A model generated the notes under the pieces. It was given only the letters and a program-made list of their open reading frames with translations, made no database searches and was not told where the DNA came from. This document shows positions 1 to 6,157 of a stretch of DNA of 8,258 bases, one piece after another (within the stretch, counting starts at the first letter, position 1; each line of letters begins with the position of its first letter). The position numbers and the translations under genes are program-made. This DNA is from Prevotellaceae bacterium (GTDB lineage Bacteria; Bacteroidota; Bacteroidia; Bacteroidales; UBA932), in NCBI GenBank assembly GCA_031259645.1, contig JAIRLC010000011.1, positions 1-8,258 of the forward strand. Direction: 5' to 3'.

Positions 1-2724
1 GATTTATCGGGCATCATGGTGTTTTACGCCAACACTTGTACGCCCGCGTTTAAGCAAGCTCCGAATTCCGTGCGTGTGCCAATTAATATTACGGACAACG
101 ATTTTGCGCTTACTGACGATTATGGCAACATGTGTTATGGCGATTCGGTGTATGCCACGTTCCAGTTGCTGGACGATCATTATTCCAATCCTTCGCCGTG
201 CGATACAATCCAGTATTTAGATGTGCTCAGCGGACATAGCGTGATCAGGCAAATCAGAACAAGTCCTACGGAAAAGATGCTGGTATTCGCTCCTTTCACC
301 GGCCTTTACGATACGATAAAAGTAAAAGCGAAAGGAAGCTTGGTTGGCGTGGAAGAAGACTTCAAGCTCTTTTTGCGAAAGCCGAAATCGCCTGATATAC
401 AATCGGATCCTGTATGTAAAAATACCGCTGCTTCTTTTACGGTTAGTGCCGATTGTTGCGATACGATATACAACGTAGAATGTCCTGACATCAATGACAT
501 TCTCCTCAGCCGCGGATCGCAAGAATGGACTATGTACGTGCCGGATCTGCCGAATACCACTTCGTTTCAATGCCAGGTAACCTATTTTTCCAAACTTCAA
601 AATGATACTGTAAAAAATTTCTCGATTAATCACACGCTACAGGTATGGACAGACCCGCCGAAGCTGTCGGTTTCCTTAATGCACAACAACAGCATCCTTC
701 CATTCGATGAGACGACCCAAAATTTATGTCTGGGGGATTCGCTTCTTTTTACCTTCTCCACCCCGCACAACTGTGATACTATTACCGGTATAACATGGTT
801 GCAAAACAGCGGCACACTAAATTATGAAAGCCCACACACCCATACCTTTATCGTAAAACCAACACAGGAAGGCGACAATACTTACAGGGCCAAGGTACAA
901 TACAAGCATCCTAAGGGAACGACAAATCCTTATATAGAAATTACATATATCGTACAGGTAAAACGCCGTCCCCGCCTGTTTATAAACCCCAATCCACCCG
1001 ACACGCTAAAATATTGTTACCCGGATGACGCTCCCTTGAATTTAAACCAACCAGCTCCTACGGACGCTATTATTGATTACAATTTCGTGGCCTCCGGTCC
1101 CGGTATGGTGAATTTTGTGCCTAACGGCCTTCCTTCTTTTAAACCCACCGTAACCGGCAATTATGTGGTTGAAGCAAATTACCTGTATATGTGTTCAGAA
1201 ATGAATACCACGCTTACACAGGGCAAAGTGCGCATTGTGGTAAATAAGATGACCACAGCCTATATTATTACGCCGCCCAGTGAAGGATTCTGTGAATTAT
1301 CGGGTATTACCATAGAAAGTTTTACCATAAAAAGTTCCGACGAAACCAACGAAGGCATCAACTTGAGATGGAAACATGACGGTAATACTATCACTTTCCC
1401 TTTCAAGCCGCCGGCAGGCACTTACACCCTCACTGCGTTTATTGACAATGCCTGCTATCCCTCCAATAGTCCACAAACGCATAGCATCTCCAACGTGCGT
1501 GTAGTTCCTGTTCCTGAAGTGAAAGTCATGCCCGACATTACCGTGTGCCGCGGCGATTCCGTAGCGCTCGAAGTGGTGCCCGGCAGTTTTGTGGGTGACA
1601 CCCTGATATGGAGGTTCCTGTCAGGTAAAATCACCAAAGACACCGTAAAGATTGATACTACTACTACTTTCCGGGCACACGCAAGCAATGCCTGCCGCCC
1701 CATTTCTAAAGGCCTTTCCGTTTATGATGAGGTAACCGTGTCCTGCATGCCGGACGCTGCCGTGCAGCTCATGCCCGATACGTCGGCATGTCTATACGAT
1801 GAGATATGGCTCCGGGTGGTACAAAAAGAAGGCGATGTCATTAGCTGGAGCAGCAGCCACCATAACTATATACCTGATGAAGGGGAAGGTATCACGGTAC
1901 TAGTTGACGGGAACGAAACATACACGGCCGTAATCACCAACCAGTGTGGCAGTTACTCCGCCAGCTTGAATGTTGAGGCGCTGTATTTGCCTTCTGTGAC
2001 AGTAAAAAGCGATACGGCTATTTGTCACGGCGCGTTTTTAAATTTTTCGGACTGCCTCATTGGTACCGCTTATGGCATTACGTTGCAGTGGAGGCCGGGA
2101 CAGGGCGCCATCCTTACCGAACCGGGGAGATATATTACCGACTCCGATATTTACATTGCAACCGTCTCTACGGAAAAATGCGGGAGCGATAGCGATACTA
2201 TATACGTAAATGTTTATCCTCCGTTGATACTGCTGCCCGACAATAGCAATTTGCCCCGTTACAACAACCAGGATCCTTATGATATAAGTTTCCAAACGTT
2301 GCAGGCCGTACCTCCCCTATCCTATTCCATAAGCGGAGCGTTCCCGCCGGGCCTTACCATGATAAACGGGCGCATTTCCGGCAAACCCGTGTTAGGCCCT
2401 TATGATTATAATACCCACCACTTACAGGTATCCGTCACTGACGGACATCAATGTCAAACATCGAGAGAATATATATTGGCTCCGGAATGGAAAGCGGCCA
2501 CCGTGCTGTTACCTGTGGGCAACGCCGAAAATGCCGTATTCCTTCCCGGATATAACCTGGAAGTGTATAACCGCAACGGCTTGTTGCTGCATAAAGGAAT
2601 GGGATGGAATGGCGTGTGGAATAATACTTTTGTTCCGTCGGGCACGTATTTCTATAATGTAAAAATATTAATTGATGACAGACCCGAAGATCGTATGGGG
2701 TATGTCGTAGTAATGTATTATTAA
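1..2724 (+). CDS. Large multi-Ig-domain surface/secreted protein with T9SS type B (CHU_C-like) C-terminal domain, 5'-partial
   Basis: The frame is open from base 1 to the TAA at 2722-2724, giving at least 907 residues. The first ATG (base 16) is followed by ordinary domain sequence and no signal peptide, so the true start lies outside the window. Seen: about eight repeats of 78-104 residues, each opening with a Cys-containing motif such as CYGDS, LCLGDS or VCRGDS. Next comes a segment at about nt 2221-2490 with PPGLTM..GRISGKP and VSVTDG, typical of He_PIG (putative Ig) domains. The last ~75 residues resemble the gliding-motility-associated CHU_C/type B sorting domain (YNRNG, GWNGVWN, VPSGTYFYNVKI). 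Family knowledge: such proteins cross the outer membrane by the type IX system and become surface-bound or released; many are adhesins. Inference: cargo of the PorP/SprF-like protein encoded 4 bp downstream. No enzymatic domain is visible, and the ligand is unknown. Confidence 0.88.
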   Translation, partial: DLSGIMVFYANTCTPAFKQAPNSVRVPINITDNDFALTDDYGNMCYGDSVYATFQLLDDHYSNPSPCDTIQYLDVLSGHSVIRQIRTSPTEKMLVFAPFTGLYDTIKVKAKGSLVGVEEDFKLFLRKPKSPDIQSDPVCKNTAASFTVSADCCDTIYNVECPDINDILLSRGSQEWTMYVPDLPNTTSFQCQVTYFSKLQNDTVKNFSINHTLQVWTDPPKLSVSLMHNNSILPFDETTQNLCLGDSLLFTFSTPHNCDTITGITWLQNSGTLNYESPHTHTFIVKPTQEGDNTYRAKVQYKHPKGTTNPYIEITYIVQVKRRPRLFINPNPPDTLKYCYPDDAPLNLNQPAPTDAIIDYNFVASGPGMVNFVPNGLPSFKPTVTGNYVVEANYLYMCSEMNTTLTQGKVRIVVNKMTTAYIITPPSEGFCELSGITIESFTIKSSDETNEGINLRWKHDGNTITFPFKPPAGTYTLTAFIDNACYPSNSPQTHSISNVRVVPVPEVKVMPDITVCRGDSVALEVVPGSFVGDTLIWRFLSGKITKDTVKIDTTTTFRAHASNACRPISKGLSVYDEVTVSCMPDAAVQLMPDTSACLYDEIWLRVVQKEGDVISWSSSHHNYIPDEGEGITVLVDGNETYTAVITNQCGSYSASLNVEALYLPSVTVKSDTAICHGAFLNFSDCLIGTAYGITLQWRPGQGAILTEPGRYITDSDIYIATVSTEKCGSDSDTIYVNVYPPLILLPDNSNLPRYNNQDPYDISFQTLQAVPPLSYSISGAFPPGLTMINGRISGKPVLGPYDYNTHHLQVSVTDGHQCQTSREYILAPEWKAATVLLPVGNAENAVFLPGYNLEVYNRNGLLLHKGMGWNGVWNNTFVPSGTYFYNVKILIDDRPEDRMGYVVVMYY
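133..2220 (+). repeat. Eight tandem Ig-like repeats (protein level)
   Basis: Repeat units begin at Cys codons at nt 133, 415, 727, 1015, 1291, 1546, 1789 and 2023. The spacings are 94, 104, 96, 92, 85, 81 and 78 codons, so units get shorter toward the C terminus. Typical units start xC-x-GDS followed by alternating hydrophobic residues, carry a mid-domain Trp or hydrophobic strand (for example ITWL, LIWRF, VISWSS, LQWRPG), and end in a Tyr/Thr-rich strand before the next Cys. This matches the Ig-like domains often found with CHU_C sorting domains (the Pfam Ig_7 type, from memory). Repeats 1-3 carry a second cysteine in a CDTI motif; later repeats have Gly or another residue there. The similarity is not visible as DNA identity, so the repeats are old. 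Confidence 0.75.
2494..2721 (+). other. Diverged T9SS type B C-terminal sorting domain (CHU_C-like)
   Basis: The final ~75 residues align by eye with the gliding-motility-associated C-terminal domain: YNRNG in place of the usual YNRWG, then GWNGVWNN for GWDGxYxG, PSGTYFYNVKI for PxGxYxYxIxx, and a terminal beta strand MGYVVVMYY in place of KGxVxLIR. The usual opening PNGDGxND is replaced by PVGNAENA. In characterised Flavobacterium proteins this domain type directs T9SS export and needs a cognate SprF-like protein. The core strands are kept, so function is plausible, but the key conserved turns have changed. Confidence 0.68.
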
Positions 2725-2728
2725 GTAA

Positions 2729-3730
2729 ATGAACATGGTGCGGATTAAATGTGTTATCGTAATGGGATTGATGGCGTTCAGCTTGCAGGCGAACGCACAG
2801 GGGCAGGGGTATATCGATATCGGCCAAAAATGGTTGTACCGCCCATTCATTAATCCTGCGGTTACTGGTAATACGCCATTTCTGGAATTGAACTTGTTTG
2901 CACGGCAACAATGGATAGGCGTAGAGGGCGCTCCTTCGACTCAAATTCTCTCCGGACATTCTTTTTTCCCCACTATCAATTCGGGCATCGGGCTCACGGT
3001 GGTCAATGAATTTATCGGGATTTTCCACACTATCGACATAAAACTCGCCTACGCTTATCACATCCTGTTAGACCGGGACGTAGCCATAAGTTTCGGCCTT
3101 GCCGGCAATGCGACGTGGATGTACCGCGACGATTCAAAAATCGTTTATCAAGCTCCTCCCGCCGTACCGCCGCCGCCTTTTCAGACAACCGTGCTCCCGA
3201 ATTTCGACGCAGGAGTAGAAATACGCAACGCATGGCTGAAGGTCGGACTGTCGGCTATTCACCTGATTGACTCGCATAGCGACTCCAACAATCCGGACAA
3301 TTTCGGGTACAATACTCCGGACGCTGGACGTACTTTCTACGCGTATGCCACCTCCCGCGTGGAAGCCGGCACTTATTTTGCGGTCAGCCCTTCCCTGTTG
3401 GGCTCCTTAAACCACGGGTTTTATGACGGAGAGGCCGGCGCCATGTTTTTTTTCAAACGATTGCGACAAAAGAATAACCTGGTGCGGTTACGCACGCGAT
3501 ACAGCGACACGTATGATTTCTTATGGGCAGGCGCGTTCATGCGGTTTAGCGGCACGCTGGCTATGATGGCAGGCGTCAGTATTACCGAACAATGGCGCGT
3601 GGGCTACGCTTATGAATATACGTTCCGGTTCCGGCAAATACATTGGGCAAATTCACACGAGATTATGCTGTCGTGGCGCTTGCCGCCCCTGCAGCACGGC
3701 GCGCGGAAATATCTCTGCGAAGACTGCTAA
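2729..3730 (+). CDS. PorP/SprF-family type IX secretion outer-membrane protein
   Basis: 333 residues, a usual length for the family. An N-terminal signal peptide is visible: basic start, hydrophobic core VIVMGLMAFSL, likely cleavage ANA|Q near residue 23. The mature start has family hallmarks: YRPFINPAVTGN (residues 38-48) and RQQWIGVEGAPSTQ (59-72). The rest shows alternating strands and ends with NSHEIMLSWRL, consistent with an outer-membrane beta barrel of about 14 strands. Family knowledge: PorP/SprF proteins work with the type IX translocon, and SprF-like members are needed for secretion or anchoring of the CHU_C protein beside them. The start at 2729 lies 4 bp after the upstream stop, implying co-transcription and pairing with that protein; a second ATG at 2735 would also leave the signal peptide intact. 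Odd points: a proline-rich segment (residues 142-150) and a C terminus with two cysteines (CEDC). The core T9SS genes (porK/L/M/N, sov) are not in this window. Confidence 0.9.
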   Translation: MNMVRIKCVIVMGLMAFSLQANAQGQGYIDIGQKWLYRPFINPAVTGNTPFLELNLFARQQWIGVEGAPSTQILSGHSFFPTINSGIGLTVVNEFIGIFHTIDIKLAYAYHILLDRDVAISFGLAGNATWMYRDDSKIVYQAPPAVPPPPFQTTVLPNFDAGVEIRNAWLKVGLSAIHLIDSHSDSNNPDNFGYNTPDAGRTFYAYATSRVEAGTYFAVSPSLLGSLNHGFYDGEAGAMFFFKRLRQKNNLVRLRTRYSDTYDFLWAGAFMRFSGTLAMMAGVSITEQWRVGYAYEYTFRFRQIHWANSHEIMLSWRLPPLQHGARKYLCEDC

Positions 3731-3735
3731 TACAT

Positions 3736-3763
3736 AAAAAAACGCGAGATTTTTAATCCCGCG
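3736..3763 (-). terminator. Rho-independent terminator for minus-strand transcripts
   Basis: Read on the minus strand, arms CGCGGGATT and AATCTCGCG form a 9-bp stem (one G-U pair) around a 3-nt AAA loop, followed at once by seven T residues (3742-3736). Read on the plus strand the G-U pair becomes an A-C mismatch and no T tract follows, so the orientation is clearly minus. It starts 5 bp past the PorP-like stop codon and would end transcripts coming from rpmH or from the candidate small RNA. Confidence 0.85.
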
Positions 3764-3798
3764 CGGTGCTAACGCCCCCAGGCTGTTATTCCCCTGCC

Positions 3799-3832
3799 CC
3801 TTTATCCCTCAGGTTTGATAGTCCTTTATCCC
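3799..3832. repeat. 10-bp direct repeat CCTTTATCCC, two copies 24 bp apart
   Basis: Exact copies lie at 3799-3808 and 3823-3832; a related TTATTCCCC lies just to the left at 3786-3794. Both exact copies fall in the candidate small RNA, where they read GGGATAAAGG. One copy supplies the loop and 3' arm of the first hairpin. They may be RNA interaction sites or chance; the sequence alone does not decide. Confidence 0.6.
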
Positions 3833-3846
3833 AAAGAACACTGCCC

Positions 3847-3877
3847 CAAAACTATATCTTTTTCACAAATGATTAAA
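3847..3877 (-). promoter_or_regulatory. Possible Bacteroidota-type promoter for the small RNA
   Basis: Minus-strand TAGTTTTG (3854-3847) fits the -7 consensus TAnnTTTG exactly. The -33 position, 19 nt further upstream (3877-3874), reads TTTA instead of TTTG. The -7 box alone can occur by chance in AT-rich DNA; its distance to the terminator is the main argument. Confidence 0.35.
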
Positions 3878-3878
3878 A

Positions 3879-3964
3879 TGTGGGCGCTAACTTTATGTTT
3901 TTCGGTCATTATTCAAATTAGTCGTAACTTTCCTACACAGAAATACTAAAAGTTAGCGCCAACA
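3879..3964. repeat. Long inverted repeat, 16-bp arms (15/16), 54-bp perfect-core spacer
   Basis: The left arm 3879-3894 (TGTGGGCGCTAACTTT) and right arm 3949-3964 (AAAGTTAGCGCCAACA) are reverse complements except for one base; the inner 12 bp (GGCGCTAACTTT) match perfectly. A weaker third copy of TAACTTT lies between them at 3925-3931. No target-site duplication is seen at the outer ends and no ORF is inside. It could be a small non-autonomous element with terminal inverted repeats, a long-looped RNA stem, or a paired protein-binding site. I do not recognise it. Confidence 0.8.
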
Positions 3965-4055
3965 AGCAATAAAAAGAACGACATTTTACCTTTAAGCAAA
4001 TATCGTGCCAATTCTTATAATTACAAATGTTAAAATCTATTATGGGGTGATTTTT

Positions 4056-4208
4056 TTAAAACTGGTCTTCGTCCGACACGGTTAATTTCTTACGCCCACG
4101 GCGGCGGCGGGCTGCCAGCACACGACGGCCGTTTGCGGTGGCCATACGTTCACGAAATCCATGTTTATTGCGACGTTTACGCTGCGACGGTTGAAAGGTA
4201 CGTTTCAT
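4056..4208 (-). CDS. rpmH: 50S ribosomal protein L34
   Basis: 50 residues from ATG (4208-4206) to TAA (4058-4056). The sequence carries the hallmark L34 start [18 protein letters not shown], then [15 protein letters not shown] and [11 protein letters not shown]; length and composition (about one third Arg/Lys) are normal for the family. L34 is a small component of the large ribosomal subunit. It lies 63 bp after rsmG on the same strand and has its own promoter in that gap. The predicted leader is about 16 nt, and no Shine-Dalgarno stronger than GAAGAT is present, which is usual in Bacteroidota. The common rpmH partner rnpA is not next to it. The downstream terminator is almost 300 bp away. 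Confidence 0.98.
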   Translation of the reverse strand: MKRTFQPSQRKRRNKHGFRERMATANGRRVLAARRRRGRKKLTVSDEDQF

Positions 4209-4228
4209 ATCTTCAAAAAATTGGACTG

Positions 4229-4260
4229 CAAAGGTAATAAACTATTTTTAATCTGCCAAA
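4229..4260 (-). promoter_or_regulatory. Bacteroidota-type promoter of rpmH
   Basis: On the minus strand, TTTG (4260-4257) is followed after 20 nt by TACCTTTG (4236-4229), an exact match to TTTG-N19/20-TAnnTTTG. The predicted transcription start is near 4224, about 16 nt before the rpmH ATG. It sits wholly in the rsmG-rpmH gap, so rpmH can be transcribed apart from rsmG. Confidence 0.75.
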
Positions 4261-4271
4261 ATAAAAACCAT

Positions 4272-4913
4272 TTACCGGGCGAAATAAACAATTTTCTTGG
4301 TTTCAAAAAACTCATTGTCAAACCATTGTTTTATTTCCACCATAACCGGCGGCGTGTCCGGCAGTTTTTTTGCGGCAGCGGCTATTTCAGCGGTTAAATC
4401 GCCTCCTTTGAGGCAAATAATACCGCGAGGCCCGTTTAACGCGCCGGCAGGCCGGAGGCGCGGCCACACCCAGTCTATAAAATCCGGCAGGTTGGTTACC
4501 GCACGGCTTACCACCACATCAAAACTTCCGGGGACCTGTTCCACGCGGCTGCACAGGGGTGTTACATTTTGCAAACCCAGCGCATCTGTGATGGCCTGCA
4601 CTACTTTTATTTTTTTGGCAATAGCGTCTACAAGAGTGAAATGACAGCCGGGGAAAAGAATAGCCAGCGGAATACCCGGAAATCCGCCGCCTGTGCCCGC
4701 ATCCATCACGGAAGCGCCGCAGGGGAAGTTGCAAAACCGGGCAATAGCTAAGGAATGGAGAATGTGGTGCACTTCGAGGGCGTCAATATCTTTTCGCGAC
4801 ACCACATTGATGCGGCTGTTCCATTCGGCATACAGCGCCGGCAACTGCTCAAAACGGCGGCGCTGCACAGCGTCAAGTTCCGGAAAATAACGGGCGAGTT
4901 CCGGCAGGTTCAT
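4272..4913 (-). CDS. rsmG: 16S rRNA (guanine527-N7)-methyltransferase RsmG (GidB)
   Basis: 213 residues, a normal length. It methylates G527 of 16S rRNA with S-adenosylmethionine in the cytoplasm. Seen: an N-terminal helical part with LYAEWNSRINVVSRKD (27-42) and HHILHSLAI (49-57), the SAM-binding loop VMDAGTGGGFPGIPLA (69-84, usually VLDxGSGxGFPG), the acidic end of the next strand LVDAIAKKI (94-102), and the family motif VVSRAV (134-139) before a beta strand with ICLKGG (166-171). The start ATG (4913-4911) overlaps the glycosyltransferase stop as ATGA, which fixes the start and implies translational coupling. All expected motifs are present. In other bacteria loss of this gene gives low-level streptomycin resistance. 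Confidence 0.97.
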   Translation of the reverse strand: MNLPELARYFPELDAVQRRRFEQLPALYAEWNSRINVVSRKDIDALEVHHILHSLAIARFCNFPCGASVMDAGTGGGFPGIPLAILFPGCHFTLVDAIAKKIKVVQAITDALGLQNVTPLCSRVEQVPGSFDVVVSRAVTNLPDFIDWVWPRLRPAGALNGPRGIICLKGGDLTAEIAAAAKKLPDTPPVMVEIKQWFDNEFFETKKIVYFAR

Positions 4914-6076
4914 CGGTAATTGACATTTTGTTTACGATAACTTGTTGACGTGGAAACCAGTAACAGGTAAAAAAGCGGGAATACCAAGTCCCACAGCAGC
5001 AGCATGAGTAATAATCCCCTTTCGCCCAAACGGCGCTGCACGCGAAAGAACACCAAGAGCTGAAGCAACATACGAAAGAGGACAACGCCTGCCAAGAGGG
5101 GCAGCATCATCGGATGTTCACAAAAATGGATGAGCATGGCCGTCATGGTCACAAAGAAAACCAGCCGGTAGAGGGCTTCCGCCAATTCGGGATACCGTGA
5201 GCCTTTTTCACATAAAGCAAACGAGCGTATTTCCTCGCGCCGTTCCCTGCGCCAGCGTTCGCCGGTAATTCGCAGGGCGCTCACATTCACCGCTTCCGGC
5301 GCCACGGCCACCGCCGTGTTGTCGTGTGTGGCCACTTTGTTAATAAAGACACAATCCTCGCGCAGGTTGCCGGTAATCCGGATATCAAACCCTTTATGTT
5401 CAAAAAAGAGTTGCTTCCGGTAGGCTAAATTGCTTCCGACTCCCATGTAGGGCTTATGTTTCAACGCCTTGCCCAGATAGTGCAAAGCCCGCATCAGCCG
5501 GTCGGCGCGTATCCACCGCCGGTTGTTGGTCAATCGCGTGTATCCCAGCACCACTTCTGTTTTTGGGGAGAACCGGCTTGCCATGCGGCGCAGCCAATAA
5601 GGCCCCGAAGGGTAGCAATCGGCGTCAAGAAACAGTAACAGGTCATACCGCGCCGCTTTAATTCCCACGCCCAGCGCCATTTTTTTATTATGTTTGAACA
5701 CCTCATCCTTCACAATGGTGCGAAATATCAGGTTGGGATATTTTTCCTGCATGGAGGCCAACAGGATTTCCGAATCGTCTTCCGAACAATCATTCACCAC
5801 TATAACTTCAAATTCAGGATATTCCTGCGCCAACACGTGAGGCAGGTTTTGTCCCAATGCCACTTCTTCATTCCGCGCACAGATAATGACCGACACCGGT
5901 TGCAGGTGCGCCTCCTCTTCATTTTTCCCGTCGCGCGGCGCAGGCGTCCCACGGCGAAAAAAAGCAACACGGCCAAAAACACCCAGCCAGTAATAAAGTT
6001 GAGCGACAAAGGCGAAAAACGCTATTATGATTATAATCTTTTCAAATAAAGAGAAATAAGACAACAATTGCTCCAT
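4910..6076 (-). CDS. Membrane-bound family 2 glycosyltransferase
   Basis: 388 residues from the ATG at 6076; an in-frame TTG at 6100 would add 8 residues but ATG is preferred. Seen: one N-terminal membrane segment (about 13-35), then a GT-A catalytic domain: VSVIICARNEE (61-71), VIVVNDCSEDDS (91-102), the DAD metal/nucleotide motif in LLFLDADCYP (147-156), GVGSNLAYRK (212-221), the likely catalytic acidic pair NLREDCVF (237-244), and an RW motif GERWRRERR (272-280). Two or three membrane segments follow (about 303-318, 325-345, 354-374). This is the layout of processive or lipid-linked GT2 enzymes that act at the cytoplasmic face of the inner membrane. The substrate cannot be told; envelope polysaccharide or lipid glycosylation is likely. 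It overlaps rsmG by 4 bp, so the two are one transcription unit, although their functions are unrelated. Confidence 0.9.
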   Translation of the reverse strand: MEQLLSYFSLFEKIIIIIAFFAFVAQLYYWLGVFGRVAFFRRGTPAPRDGKNEEEAHLQPVSVIICARNEEVALGQNLPHVLAQEYPEFEVIVVNDCSEDDSEILLASMQEKYPNLIFRTIVKDEVFKHNKKMALGVGIKAARYDLLLFLDADCYPSGPYWLRRMASRFSPKTEVVLGYTRLTNNRRWIRADRLMRALHYLGKALKHKPYMGVGSNLAYRKQLFFEHKGFDIRITGNLREDCVFINKVATHDNTAVAVAPEAVNVSALRITGERWRRERREEIRSFALCEKGSRYPELAEALYRLVFFVTMTAMLIHFCEHPMMLPLLAGVVLFRMLLQLLVFFRVQRRLGERGLLLMLLLWDLVFPLFYLLLVSTSTSYRKQNVNYR

Positions 6077-6087
6077 GATGTTATCAT

Positions 6088-6120
6088 AAAATTTATGCAA
6101 GTTATGTATTTATTTTCAAA
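6088..6120 (-). promoter_or_regulatory. Weak candidate promoter of the glycosyltransferase-rsmG unit
   Basis: On the minus strand TTTG (6120-6117) is followed after 21 nt by TAAATTTT (6095-6088), one base off TAnnTTTG. The start site would fall only about 6 nt before the ATG at 6076, which is short. A promoter must exist in this 81-bp divergent gap or use the TTG region, but this particular assignment is uncertain. Confidence 0.25.
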
Positions 6121-6134
6121 TCTGCCTATCTTTG
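6102..6134 (+). promoter_or_regulatory. Bacteroidota-type promoter of tgt
   Basis: TATCTTTG at 6127-6134 is an exact -7 box (TAnnTTTG). The -33 region about 19 nt upstream reads TTATGT, a poor match to TTTG. The predicted start is near 6139, giving a leader of roughly 18 nt, purine-rich just before the ATG at 6158. It probably drives tgt and the permease behind it. Confidence 0.65.
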
Positions 6135-6157
6135 TTTGTTAAAACCGGAAAAAAAGC

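Larger units (their letters stand above)
3736..3842 (-). ncRNA. Candidate small RNA (about 105 nt), unassigned
   Basis: A minus-strand promoter box TAGTTTTG at 3854-3847 predicts a start near 3842, and the terminator ends at 3736. The predicted RNA opens with a hairpin: GUUCUUU pairs with AAAGGAC (3839-3833 with 3827-3821) around the loop GGGAU. This stem contains a U-G pair that would be a C-A mismatch on the other strand, so both hairpins favour minus-strand RNA. The sequence GGGATAAAGG occurs twice, once spanning this loop and once further on. No resemblance to SRP RNA, tmRNA or RNase P RNA was seen. The alternative is a 3' UTR of rpmH, about 320 nt long, with the same terminator. Identity is unknown. 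Confidence 0.35.
3731..4055. other. 325-bp convergent intergenic region with structured elements
   Basis: This gap between the PorP-like gene (+) and rpmH (-) has no credible protein gene on either strand. It is not featureless: from left to right it holds a terminator hairpin (3736-3763), a 10-bp direct repeat and a second hairpin (3799-3839), a promoter-like box (3847-3854, minus strand) and a long inverted repeat (3879-3964). The last ~90 bp next to rpmH (3965-4055) are AT-rich, and I see no element there. Confidence 0.7.

Noticed and set aside
16..18. ATG at base 16 as the start of the large Ig-repeat gene
   Set aside because: The frame is open upstream to base 1, no signal peptide follows, and a T9SS cargo needs one; the gene is cut by the window edge.
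2435..3061. 208-codon open frame on the minus strand across the junction of the Ig-repeat and PorP-like genes
   Set aside because: It is antisense to two clear coding regions, has no recognisable domain and an arginine/proline/histidine-rich composition typical of antisense frames.
3786..3867. DnaA-box-like words (TTATTCCCC, TTATCCCTC, TTATCCCAA, TTTTTCACA) near rpmH and rsmG, suggesting an origin
   Set aside because: None matches TTATCCACA fully, the gap is between convergent genes, and the words are better explained by the direct repeat; without GC-skew data an origin call is not supported.
3870..3974. Target-site duplication around the inverted repeat
   Set aside because: The flanks (left ending TTAAAA, right starting AGCAATAAAA) are both A-rich but show no exact direct repeat at the arm ends.
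6077..6100. TTG at 6100 as the glycosyltransferase start
   Set aside because: The ATG at 6076 leaves a normal N terminus leading into the first membrane segment; the extra eight residues add nothing recognisable.
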